A stretch of 64,000 nt of DNA from Dipylidium caninum (lineage: Eukaryota; Platyhelminthes; Cestoda; Cyclophyllidea; Dipylidiidae). Under the pieces are notes generated by a model. It saw only the letters and a program-made list of their open reading frames with translations, was not told the DNA's origin and did no database searches. The stretch is from positions 1 through 64,000 of the forward strand of contig QEYB01001013.1 in assembly GCA_017562135.1 (NCBI GenBank). The letters are read 5' to 3'. Made by a program: the position numbers and the translations under genes. Of the stretch, positions 24,401 through 35,569 are shown piece by piece; the first letter of the stretch is position 1; the number at the start of each line of letters is the position of its first letter.

Positions 24401-26248
24401 CTCCAGGAGGACCAGAAGGACTTGACTCACAGAATCAAAGGTGACACCTATATTTATTATACTATTTAAAAAGTAACTAACATGAACAGACGAGGAGCCG
24501 TACGACATCCAAGATGCAAAAGAACGTGGAAGGATTTCGAAAGTGCAAGAAATATTTCCTGAAAAGTTGGACTAACGTGAAACTAAATAATTGACAGAAA
24601 GCTACCCGAGGCGCAATTTTCAGGTAAGTAGTCAATTTGGTCTGTTAGACAGACGATGTCACTATCGAGTTGCAAGTATCTGCAGAGTATCATGAGATAA
24701 GATTCTAAATTTCTTTCATTAGAGATGAAAAGAAAAGCCCCATGAGAACCTGAAACCTTGAATTACGTAATAAGACAAACTATGCCTACCTAAAAACTTA
24801 GTAACACCGCACATACGATGAAAGATGGATCTGCACGTATTTTCATCTATGGAGATAAAAACAAGCAAAATTAAGTAATCCCACATTTTTGATTGTGTGA
24901 CGACAACCAAGAGTTGTAAAAAGATATAAACAATCAAGAAATCCAAACAACCTGGGCACTTTTGCAAAAAGTCATAAAGGCTTTGAGAAGTTTCCAAAAG
25001 AATGCGACGGGCGAGACCCCCAAGTACTTCTCGACCAGACAAGCCGACGGAATTTATGAATGACAACTCGGATGAAGTAAAAATAGGAAAATTCCGCTCT
25101 GAGATCTCCGAAATGAAACTCATAGATTTCCCAAAAGATGAACAACTGTTGTCTACGTCTAATACAATGAGAGAACAAAGTAGATTGTCGCGTAAATTCT
25201 GAGCTTCTGTATTTATATTTATGAATGTCCAACAGTTGCGCAGAACGTTTGAGAGGAATTTAGAAAGCGCGAGGAAGAGTCGTTCCTTGGCAGATGCGCT
25301 GTATGTAATATCTTGCGATAATATAAATGTGGAACAAAGGCTCAATACTTTCCCAAGCGGATTTATACTGTCATTCATGAATGAATGATAGTCGTGTAAC
25401 CGAAGTTTATCCATGGATTCTTCATTAAGTGCTGTGAAAAAAGGTAACGAAATTAATATCACGTACATTTGATAAGCCGCAGAGTTTCATCACCAAAGCA
25501 AGATACAACTAATTTAGCCAAAACTCGAAGGGCACTCTAAACTATAACAAATTTTGTTGTCTTACAGCTTTGATTGCTGAGTTTCTACCCTTTTCACCCA
25601 CGATTGCAACATAAAGAGATTGTGAAAAACCCGGCAACATCTTAGAGAAGTATGAAGCGCGCAAGCCGATTCCATATGATGTGCCAAGTAAGCCATTCTT
25701 TTCAAAGTGATTTAGCAAGGCTGTAATTGTGAATGTGGCATGAAGCCTGGCGTTATTGCTGCGTAAACTTCGTAGGACTTCAAGAACAAGAGAGAACAAG
25801 TGAGCCAAAACAGGTAACAGGCTGAAGTCGGCGATACGTTCAATTCTGAAGCAGATGTGCAAAAAAATATATAAAACTACATGGATGGCGGGAGCGACAG
25901 GCACTTTTCTACTACGGTCATGAGACAAATCCAGGCTTCATCAGACAAAGCAGATGCATCACATATCCCCAGTGCGAAAAACGCTTCACTTAAATCAGTT
26001 AAGACAACGTCATAATCCAGATATACTCCATTTTCGTCAAAATCTGCAAATAGTGTTGCACAATGCTGCAATGACTTCTCCACGTTTCGGTCAGATAACA
26101 TATTTTTTATGAGAATATTCCATATACACCTCACAAGGGATGGATTCTTCCTTAGTTCTTCATAATCAATTGGCAGTAATCCATTCACAATAGACCCAAC
26201 AATCCTCTCCATATGATTAGAGTATAGTCCTATTGCCTTCAAGGTCAC
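21483..26248 (-). CDS. TTI1: TELO2-interacting protein 1 (TTI1), 5' end unresolved
   Basis: A long multi-exon helical-repeat (HEAT-like) protein. TTI1 works with TELO2 and TTI2 as the TTT co-chaperone that stabilises PIKK kinases (mTOR, ATM, ATR, DNA-PK, SMG1). Recognition rests on the C-terminal part: ILLPLVHKMWSPLLARM (about 22310-22250), VAGSFIRSRTTTDLLG (about 22130), the segment ending GGICVQ (about 21900) and the last exon 21572-21483 (SLLKLFDLDPGVVVYEL). The N-terminal part has FSLLPVLAHLFSLVLEVL and PGFSQSLYVAIVGEKG, which also align with the family. Introns 25880-25846 (35 nt), 25565-25537 (29 nt) and 25466-25432 (35 nt) are in phase. Middle exons (about 25431-24960, 24508-24308, 24250-23910, 23780-23460, 23240-22980, 22744-22557) are visible but not all borders are fixed. 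The true start lies upstream of 26248, and the frame at 26565-26299 may belong. Confidence 0.8.
25537..25565 (-). other. 29-nt intron in TTI1
   Basis: GT at 25565 (gtaaga) and AG at 25537. Exon phases on both sides agree (previous exon 25845-25566, next exon 25536-25467). Removal joins SAIKA to SALRVLAKLVVSC, a plausible repeat helix. It rests on phase and weak family similarity. Confidence 0.6.
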
Positions 26249-27885
26249 AGTAAAACGGGGTTAGAGGCAGTTCTAAATTGAAACTAAGCGATAAAACTTT
26301 ACAAAACCAGGACTAGTTTTAGTATCTGCCTATTATTGTCTATGACTCGAAGAGGATTTTTCAGACGGTAACAGCCTATGAAATATTTAGGCAATGTCGG
26401 ATTAGAAAATGAAATTCCTTTTTTAAGGGCCTGCCTCCGTAAGACAAAAGTTTTTTTTTTGGCAGCGAAGAACGGCATTAATTCCACTGATTTATCTGCA
26501 AATATTTGAATCTTTCGGGAATTACTCACGCCGTTTTCCGTCTGCACAGCGCACGGGAACGTCAAGAGAGGGTTTTAATGTTTTTGCTTAAAATACAGGA
26601 AATCACACGACCTTTAGGTTAAGAGGTACTTTGTTTTGAGTCGTTCATGTCTCCACCACAACTCGTATAATGGTTTGGACACATTCATTTGATTTTTATT
26701 TTCTATCTTTTTATTGAACGTTATGTCCATTCTTCTTCCTCTTATTATTTGGTGGACAAAGTGTTCAAGCCCCATTAGATCATATTGATTTCTGTTGCGG
26801 TTATTCCTTTCGAACCACATTATTTTTCGTGCATGCCTGTTTGCCTGTATTATGCCTGATTGTTGAAGTCTCTCAACCAATGAACGGGATTTTAATTTCC
26901 TGTCCATTACCAATATCAAGAGTGCTTTTCAATTTATTTAATAAAAGAATACTGACGGAAAAATTGTTTTCGTCATTGAAAGCCTCACACTTATTCTTAG
27001 TTTTTCGCATATGTTTTAACTCGAACAATACAAACTTCGAGAGTGTCTATACTACCTTGTTATATATATTTTAGCTAGGCAACCCAGCGTAGTACTCTTT
27101 TTGCTGTTCCTCCTCATTCTTCAAATTCGCACGGCCATTATTCGGTGTAGTGACAAGGTTTTCCAAAAGGTGATTTTGTAGTAGATACTTAATCACGTTT
27201 GTGACCATGGCTCCCCAACAGCCTTTCTATTCATTGACAATGTCCATTTTTTTATGTGCCACCATCTTTCTCCTTCTTAATAAGGAAGCTAGTATTTTTC
27301 CATCAAAGCGAAATAAGTCTTATTAATAGCCCCACCATTACCATTCTATACGATCTTAGTCAACAGTTGCCGTCAATATTTAAGTGGCTCGAAGACGGAT
27401 CCATGCTACTTGATCATGGGGTTAAGGGCTAGCTGGCTGGACACGGGTACATGCCCGTTTTTTGTTAGTCTTCTTACTTTTACCTTTCCACTTCCATTAT
27501 AGGGGTTAACGCCAGCATATTTACGCACTGACTTTTTACTCTTATCTCCACTCATCGAAAGAAAAGAGTTGACTGTGCAGAGATTAGCCCATTATCATTG
27601 GTAAGAGGGCGAATTAGGCAGGGGTCGAAAGGTATCACCTCCTGACTCTCGTCAAAAAAGGGTATTCGTCATTCCTATTGGATGCGTAGAAGCCAATCAA
27701 AATGCCGCGGCAACGCCACGTATGAGTGGGTAGGCACGCACGTCCATAACACAATAAAAGGGCTTGCATACATTGACAACACGCGTAAACACACCCACAC
27801 AAGACTCGGTGTTAGGCTTAGGGAATCTATATATCAAGAGGAGTTCCCAACACTACTTCTATTTTGTGGCCGTGAAGAAGAAAAT
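26249..27885. other. Region between TTI1 and the tegument gene
   Basis: This region holds a possible 5' exon of TTI1 (26565-26299, -) and a basic frame (26614-26919, -). The rest, about 27080-27680, shows no gene. Bases 27682-27885 are an open leader in frame with the next gene's start and are more likely 5' UTR. Confidence 0.4.
26614..26907 (-). CDS. Possible small basic protein
   Basis: From an ATG near 26907 the frame reads MDRKLKSRSLVERLQQSGII, then RHARKIMWFERNNRNRNQ, then YELWWRHERLKTKYLL. It is rich in Arg, Asn and Lys, like mitochondrial ribosomal proteins, but I cannot match a family. No exon upstream joins in phase. It could be a relic or chance. Confidence 0.25.
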   Translation of the reverse strand: MDRKLKSRSLVERLQQSGIIQANRHARKIMWFERNNRNRNQYDLMGLEHFVHQIIRGRRMDITFNKKIENKNQMNVSKPLYELWWRHERLKTKYLLT

Positions 27886-30223
27886 ATGAGTGAAGAACTG
27901 AAGGAGGCGTATTTCTCAATCGATAAGAACCATACAGGTAGGTGAACACAACTCTCTTCGCACCTTTATTGCCAAATCATGTCGATCGGAATGTCAAATA
28001 GTGTGTGAGGCATTTTAGCATCCGAGTTAAAAATTAAAAATGACGCTTTCATGGTTAGAAGTATTGAAAATGCCGCAAATATTATCGCCGGTGAGGCAAA
28101 ATCGGCCATTTATATTGGTAGACTGTAATCTGAAGAGTCTATTCTAGCTGTAACCGATATAATACGCACGGGTTATCTATTTATAACCCCTACATGGTCT
28201 TGTGCCAAATTTTTGGCACGAAGACTGTTCTATGTACCTCGTTAAGTTCAAATTTTACCAGTGACACAGGCGTTGACAGGAGGACAAGTTGGTGCAAGTC
28301 TCTGGTATGCTCTGACTGGTTCTATCTCGTGTACTTGCAGTGCAGCATGCCCATTCTACGTAGAGTTGGATTTGGCGGCGCAGGAAGGTAGAGTTGGAGT
28401 ATAGACGATAAGGGCCGTCGTTTATACCACTTAGACCGTACCAATTGGACGCACTGTGACCAATACTAAATTAACACCCCAAAGGGTGTACCGACTCCAA
28501 GGTTAAGCAGTGGTCCGTTTAAGTAAATTTAAACGCATTTCTCAGTGCTGTATTAGCTTATAACGATGGACCACAGAATGGCTTTTGGGTCCACACCATC
28601 GGTACCTCAATCTAACAACTTTCACCGTACGGCAAAACAGGTGTTTCGTACTCAATGTTTTGCTGTATAAATCAAAGTTTGTCGAAGTCGCTGTCCCCAA
28701 GGCTATTAATCGCCGATGTGAGTAATACAATGCGGAGCCTGTATTACCGAGGTTCAACATAAAAGAGCACAATTTTTGGGGACGAGGTTACGGGAGCAGA
28801 CTGGTATAATAAATTAGTACACTTATTCGAAAGTTTACATCCCATTCCAGACACAATCACCATTGAAGATCTGGAGAAGTATCGGCAAGAAAACAATTTA
28901 AATGAGGACTTCATTCACGTACGTTGTTTAGATCCCCTGCGTTCACAGTATTCGTGAGCTAACAAGTCTTTGATAGAGTACTTCATTTTATGGGAAAAAA
29001 GCGCTAATTAAAAAGCTCTATTATTATTTAATGCTCTACAGAGGAAGTTGTGACGGTACAAAAATCAGGCAGAAAATTCGTTCAAAATGCATTATCTCAT
29101 TTCGCGATTGTTTACCTACTTGCGGTACAAGCCCTCACATTGTATACGTTATTCAGTCGCGGGTACTCGAAGAGAAAATGAATTAACTTATAATTGAATG
29201 AATTCAAACTTTGTTACAATTCAGGCGATGTGGTCTGTTAATGTATAGCCTTGCATATATGACTTGTCGCAGGAGTGGTGGGACGTTAAGAAGAGCTACT
29301 TTTCAATTGTAGCAATGGCAGAAACTCTTCGATCCCGAGAACACCGGTGTGATCACCCTTCAGAAGTTCAGTGATGTCCTTGGTCTGAACAGGATGGAGG
29401 AGCAGGAGCAGTAAGTCTCCTCAATCAGATATCGCCGCTAGCAAATTTCAGTCAATGCGTTAGAGAAACCGTTTCTCGAAATTCTTACATTTCGACAGGC
29501 AGACACAATCCTGCATTAGTGTGTCATTGTCAATGTCCCGAAAAAGATGCAAATATGAATTTATTTGTGACACTGCTAATAATAATTGTATTTTGGTCAC
29601 GAATATATCGAAGGCACTTTTCACTATATCATTCTCTATAGCGGTGACGGTTTACAACGAATGCCAACTGCCGCTGATGGTCAAACCGAAATCCTTCAAA
29701 TCGCCGAGGATATGGAACCAGATAAGCAGAAGGTGATCTTCGCGCTCGTCCAGAAGGCGGAAAACGCAAAAGACGGTAGCGACGGGGTAAGCTAATTATC
29801 AAGCATCTAGGTTATCTTAGGACAATAAAATTTGAACCGTGATATTACTATAGAGCAAAATTATAAAAATCATTACATAGAAAACAGGGATGAGTAGAAA
29901 ACAAACAATTGTACAATGTACAAAATAATAAAATTCAATATAAGTAGCATCTTCCATGTAATGGGAGAGAAAGATGTTTATTGCCTTAAAACTTCGTTAA
30001 TGATGCATCCACAAATTTTTTTATTTCCCAGGACATTGTCCGATCTCTGAAAACGAAGTTGGATGAGAAGTACGGTCGCCTATGGCATGTGTTCATTGTG
30101 AAGGGTCAGTATCATGCCTACTACTCCTATGAAAGTGGCAATTCGTTCTGCTTCAAGAAGGGTGATCGAATTTACATTTTTATAAGACGCCGGTATATTA
30201 GCAAAGGCCACACCCACCGATAA
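27886..30223 (+). CDS. Tegument-allergen-like protein: EF-hands plus dynein light chain
   Basis: The exons are 27886-27937, 28851-28918, 29313-29410, 29642-29786 and 30032-30223, giving 184 residues. The architecture, two N-terminal EF-hands followed by a dynein-light-chain (LC8-like) domain, is the flatworm TAL/tegumental antigen family, calcium-linked proteins under the syncytial surface. The first EF loop is DKNHTGDTITIE (split by intron 1) and has acidic ends. The second, DPENTGVITLQK, ends in Lys where Glu normally completes calcium coordination, so it is probably weak or silent. The light-chain part has LDEKYGRLWHVFIVKG, HAYYSYESG and FKKGDRIYIFI. In schistosomes such proteins are IgE-reactive antigens; whether this one is, is not shown. 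Confidence 0.85.
28190..28790. other. Intron 1 of the tegument gene, no recognised content
   Basis: The 913-nt first intron (27938-28850) contains a stretch with base composition unlike its flanks (about 28190-28780, more GC-balanced, open on both strands). It could be an old repeat insertion. I cannot identify ends, repeats or a coding domain. Confidence 0.25.
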
Positions 30224-30732
30224 TTTCAGTGTTTGGGAAACTAAACAGTGAAGGTTTTTTCCGGCTTTTCTCACCGCGAATGCTATTTTTGAACTGCTAA
30301 ATGGGAAACATAATACTTTGATTACTGTTTGTTGTCCGTGGTTTCCTGGGCTGGGAGGACTCTTGTAATTCGAGGTGCTGAAGTGAATTATGGGTAATCA
30401 GCGGCCGAATTGAGCTGCGCAAAGCTGAACGTATAGGTTCGTCTCATAACGTGTTAAATCTTCAAGTGCCGTCCAAGTAACGACACTTATTAATTTTTAG
30501 GACCTAAAATAGAGTCAAAAATTAAATATTCGCAGTTCAACTAGTTTTTGCTTACAAGCCTCCTTTGTGTACTGTAAAAACCACCTTCACTAATTACCAT
30601 TTTTTAAACGGGTTAAAACTACCAAAGGCTTTAAGGTTGGGATAGAATTCGCGCGAAAAAAGCGCGTCGTGTTTATATTACCTGCAAACTCAAGAGCGCC
30701 GCGTTAGACCCTTCGGTGTGCTTCGACGCTAA

Positions 30733-31229
30733 ATGGCTTCGCGTAGGAAGACAGGAAAGACTCAAGCTGAAGAGCAACTGTCTCTTAAAGCTACCTTAGA
30801 TCCCAACGAGATTGTTTTTGGCGTTTGTCACATCTATGCTTCGTTTAACGATACTTTCGTTCATGTTACGGATTCTACCTGCTCAGAGACTATCGTTCGT
30901 GTGACCGGTGGCATGAAAGTCCGTGCAGATCGTGACGAGTCTAGTCCCTACGCCGCAATGTTAGCGGCCCAGGATGTCGCTGAACGCTGCAAGGCTTTGG
31001 GAATCGGTGCGCTCCACGTCCGCATCCGTGCTACCGGTGGTACAAAGTATGTCCCCTACCTACAGATTATTACCGCTATCCTAGGGCTCGTACCCCAAGT
31101 CCGGCAGCTCAATCAGCCCTACGGGCACTCGCAAGGTCTGGCATGAAAATTGGCAGAGTTGAAGATGTTACGCCCATACCCACGGATAGTACCAGAAGAA
31201 AGGGTGGCCGGCGAGGGCGTCGACTGTAA
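30733..31229 (+). CDS. RPS14: 40S ribosomal protein S14 (uS11)
   Basis: The exons are 30733-31046 and 31085-31229, giving 152 residues (the human protein has 151). It is a small-subunit platform protein contacting 18S rRNA and needed for late 40S maturation. The sequence is very conserved: [53 protein letters not shown] and the tail [20 protein letters not shown]. Reading straight through would leave the family frame at 31047. Removing a 38-nt GT-AG intron restores it as [19 protein letters not shown]. It lies tail to tail with VPS33B, 269 bp apart. Confidence 0.96.
31047..31084 (+). other. 38-nt intron in RPS14
   Basis: gtatgt donor, ctatcctag acceptor. The flanking protein is nearly invariant across eukaryotes, so this intron is certain on protein grounds. 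Confidence 0.93.
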
Positions 31230-31498
31230 ATTACACTTGAATAATTACAACTGGCTTATGCCTGGGTGCCACATCAATGTTTTTTGCTTCCTGCGGGTTC
31301 CAGTCTTTGGTTCTTTCCAGTTAACTTGTGCTTTCTCAGATCGCTGATGTCCCTTTGTTAGTCCATAGTCGTAAGACTACTTGGCTCAGCACCCCGGTCC
31401 AAGCCTTACGATCGAAAGGCAGTCAGGTCTTTTGATGAAGTGGATTTACTATACGTGGTAAATCATTTACAGTGATTGTAAGTAGGACTATATGTCAG

Positions 31499-34400
31499 TC
31501 ACTCGTCCATATTGGCAACAGGAATCGTGATGTCCGACAGCGAGCTGATAAATGTTTTCCATGTCAACAAGCCGGTAGTAGCGAACATGAAGTCTACTTG
31601 ACCTAGGTGGAGAAAGGAAACGATTCACCGACTGCGTTAATTATGGATGTTGGCGCCTCATGTTCATTTACTTTCACACGCGGCTACCTTACGGAGGGCT
31701 GCCAACTCTGAGTGGGTTACCCCACCAACAAACGCAATTACTACTGTCTTGTTGCGCTCCATATTTGTACGCGATGTAGCGCGTTTGATTATAGCACCGT
31801 CTTTAGAAACGGATCTGCCTTCTCCAGTGCTCTGGGTTTCGTCCACTTCCACTGCTGGTATTAGATTCATCACATAACTACTATTGGCTGAGCCCATTGT
31901 TGGGGCATGCGAAACGAGTCTACAAAGCGTCATAGAGTAACATTTTAAGGTCAAAATCGGTTTGGGGGTTACCAGCTTCACCAACCTGCGTCTAGCCTGA
32001 AAAGCCATGGAAGCAACGTTTGTTAGAAGCGCCCCACCAACACCAGAAGCAGCTGATGCCAGTGGACGCGCCGGCCAATCCAAGGTCATAGCTTGCACCA
32101 GTCGGACACTGATGGGGACTGAACCGCCGAAAATATGCGCCAACGCTGTGTCGACATTCTGCTCTTCCTCGGCTCCCACTGACTGCTGATCACGACGTCG
32201 GGTCTCACTCGGTACCTGAAGGCGAAGACTTCGACGGAGGGTGCCTGCGTAAGCTAAGGAGATAGCTGCGATCGTGTGTCGTACGGCTGCACTTGTATCG
32301 TCTAGAAGAAGGCTGGCCGTATTGGATGGTCGGGCGGCGAGGGCTAGACGGGAATTCTCTTCAATTAGCCCGAGGCTTCGCAAGTTGTTCAATGTGAACA
32401 TGTGTTCTGGCCCATACATCTGAAATTACAGGCGTCAGATGACACTGCTTTTGCTCACCTGGATTATCTCACGCATATAGAACTCGAGTGTACGCTGCTT
32501 GAGCCCACCACTGCAAAATGATTGGACGCAAATTAGTTTGAGGACCTAAAGCAAAGGAAAAGTGAGATATTTAGGGTCTGACACTTTCTAAAGACGATAG
32601 TAAATTAGTTGACATACTTCTTCGATGGGAGCCATGTGAAGAATGCGCTGTTCAATGAATGGATGAATCTTATCCGGTTCATTACCATTCAGAAAGTCTG
32701 AGAGGATTTTGAGCAAAGTGAAAGATAGGTACCTTGCTGTGCCCGATAGGAAGCAATGAAATTTTCAGATGTCGCATATTCCTGGATGGTCTCGGCAATA
32801 GTCATGTCTAGATTTGAAAAGGACAGATAAGAAGAGACACAAAAACATTTGAGGTGAAAAATTTAGACGAGACTAACGCAATGACGCGGAAGCATGCAAC
32901 TGACGCAATTCAGGCAGCTGGTTTACAACTTGTCGAAGAGTTTTCAGTTTTGTAGAAGTTTTGGCTTCCTGAAAACATGACTATTGGTTGAAAAGTCGAA
33001 TTAAGCTTACAGTCATCACACTTGAAAGCTCCTTTGTCCGCTTGCTTAGAATAGCACCAACGTTGGCAAAGTTCTGGTCTCGGATTTCAGAGAAAAGCAC
33101 ATCAGCCGAATTAAAAACAACCCGCTTTGAACCGTTCTCATCTCCCATCTGCGGTAATTTAGTGCTTCCTGTATACAACACAATGCTTTGTCAAAGGTGT
33201 TACTTATGAACATAACCGAATAAAAGCAAACACCTTTGACTTGCCGTGCATAACGGGCCATACTTCGTTGATGAGACCCTCATATGTTAGTTGGCTCAGA
33301 CAAGGTGTAAGAGCATCAATACTGCGGTCAATGATTATGAGTAGATCAGTTTGTCCCGGCGAATCGAGGGACTGTCCCACTGTTGCGTCCTGTTGGATAG
33401 GGGTGTTAAGATTGGATGTGACTATTGATTCCTGACGCATCTGCGTCAGCATTTCCGCGACTCGCTAAAAGTAATATGAAAGACACTTGAAGATGATAAT
33501 AGAATGTGACGTGGTGGTCGACGTTTTGTGCCGAAAAAAATGGAAAGCTAGCAAACTGAAGTAGGAGTTAATTGTTAAAATTACTTAATACACTGTCAAT
33601 TTTAGCATTTTAAGTGATAAACTGAGCAACAACAATTCCAATAAAATAAATTTGAGGAAAAATGCTTCGCATCCCATTTAACAACGTTGATATAAAAGAT
33701 GATTAACAGAACAATGCAATTTGCACATAGAGCAATTTCCAGTCTTGGATTAAAGCACGAAAGAAGGCATTTTTTCCTGTCCGTTTTCGTCATTTCGCCC
33801 AAACTGAGGTGAGAAAGGGTTGACCAGTACACAGTTTGCTCAATTAGAATCGACTTCTGAAATCGATAATTTATGCACGCCGTCCTCAAAATCAAAAGTC
33901 TATTTTATTATTAATGATACTTAAAGACAAAAGGAGGAATAATATTAAAATGAAAGAAAAAAATTATGTAAATATAAATACACAAATACCTTAGCTTTAG
34001 GACCTTTCGACTTAATTCGAGGGAAAAGACCGTAGACGGTCTGGAATTTCATTAGACCTTTGGCAAAATTAAAAAGCGAAGTTTCCTTATCTCGCAGACT
34101 AAAATGCTGTGAGGGAAGAATAGGTAAACAATAGGTCAACTAAGTGTAATACAAAAGTATTATAGAGAAAAATAATTGTAACTGGAAACGGGCATCAAAC
34201 ATACAGCGAAACAGCCCGGGTCTTCGAGAGAAAGTAGATCATTATCGAGAGGCAAAAGGGTAAGTGGTAAGTCGTAAACACCAGCGAGTTTTTCGAGAGT
34301 CTGTGTTTCTCGCAAAAAAGATTTGCAGATAATAGAGAACCTTGGAATAGCAATTACACAATACTGTTTTTTAAGAGAACTAGTTGATTGTTGAGTACGA

Positions 34401-34881
34401 GAAAATTCCCTAAAGTGATAGAAAATAGAATTGGATAGAAAATGTAAAGGTTTAGTCAAAAGTTGACATTTGGGGTGTGGAAAAGCGTCAAAACGACATA
34501 CAACGAAGGAAGCAAACTTACGTTTTCAAAAACTTGACGACCACGTCAAGTATCTTTAACTCTGGATGAACGATAAAAAAAACTGTATTTGTGTCTGGTG
34601 GGGATGGAGAGAGTTGTGAGCGCTCGATCACATAAAGATTTCGCACATCATGTTCCTGCAAATATGAGATCAAATCAAACGAATGAGCGATGTGATAAAA
34701 TTGGTACGCTATGCATAAAATTTAGACTCACTTTGAGCTGAGAATGACCGATAATAAGGTTGACTGGAGCAATAGCTTCCCTTTCCCAATAAATGGTTTT
34801 CGGTCCAGGATAAGAATCTAATATATTCAGAAGCTCTCTTTGGTAAGTATCTTTAAGAGGAGCGGTCGAGAGGGGACGCAT
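31499..34881 (-). CDS. VPS33B: Vacuolar sorting protein 33B, Sec1/Munc18 family
   Basis: The exons (minus) are 34881-34732, 34655-34522, 34409-34205, 34106-33990, 33464-33234, 33148-33011, 32968-32878, 32807-32733, 32697-32618, 32545-32459, 32419-31693 and 31602-31499, giving 712 residues. VPS33B with VIPAS39 directs SNARE-mediated fusion of late endosomes and lysosome-related organelles. The B type is favoured by LLPLDNDLLSLEDPG, LLIIIDRSIDALTPCLSQLT, EIRDQNFANVG, YGPEHMFTLNNLRSLGL and the last strand VIAFVGGVTHSELAALR joined to VDFMFATTG. The human protein is 617 residues; most extra length is in domain 3 (about 31700-32390). The last exon is needed, since the frame otherwise stops early at 31664. 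It is divergent from synaptojanin (688 bp between starts). Confidence 0.9.
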
Positions 34882-35569
34882 AACCGTTCATTAAACAGAC
34901 AGTATATGCAGTAATCTGGAGAAAAAAATCAAAGAGCTAGATAAGTAAGGGTGTTGACATATAGATTTTTGATACGCGCGAGGGATTATCAAGAAAAAAT
35001 GTAGGCCGTAGTTATAGGTTTAACAAATACTAATTTGTGTAGAAATCATAACGTATTTCGACTAGAACCGTATTTAAACGTGGCAATGAGAGCATTATCG
35101 ATGCACTTGCGAGAAGAATAAACCACGTCAACATAAGCAAAGGAACTTTGCCGTTGTACGAATCTACAGAAAAACGTTAACGAAATTTATTTGAAATTGA
35201 CGCGGGCCACACGTGAATGTCAGGATCAGGCATAAACGCAAAACGTTGAAGGTACGCTGCCCATAGGTAGTTGAGCCAAAATCAACAATTTTCACTGGTG
35301 AAAAACATTTTATGTTTCACGGCAAGCAGCCAAGTTGCAATAAATAAATTCTGATGTAAACACTTAAGATAAAAGCCAACAAATTTAATATTTTGTTAGA
35401 ATGATAATTTATAATAAATTTTAAACAAACATCAACGTGTTTGCATGATGTATTTAAATTTTTTACCGTTTTAATGTATACGGAGACATTTTTCATTGGT
35501 TTTATGGACCAAGCCGGATGATTGATTTTCGTGTTTAGCGGAGCGCTGTAACTTGCTCCTCAAGTGAGA
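34882..35569. promoter_or_regulatory. Divergent intergenic region VPS33B / synaptojanin
   Basis: Both genes start outward from this 688-bp AT-rich stretch, so it must hold both promoters if transcription is separate. I see no recognisable motif. Confidence 0.4.

Noticed and set aside
31047..31146. RPS14 C-terminus ending at 31146
   Set aside because: This is read-through of the 38-nt intron; the conserved RPS14 tail is in the spliced frame to 31229.
31664..31692. VPS33B ending at 31664
   Set aside because: A gtaagg donor at 31692 and a further exon to 31499 restore the conserved last strand (VDFMFATTG).
33602..33895. 97-residue minus-strand frame between VPS33B exons
   Set aside because: AT-rich intron sequence; the flanking exons join in phase without it and match the family.
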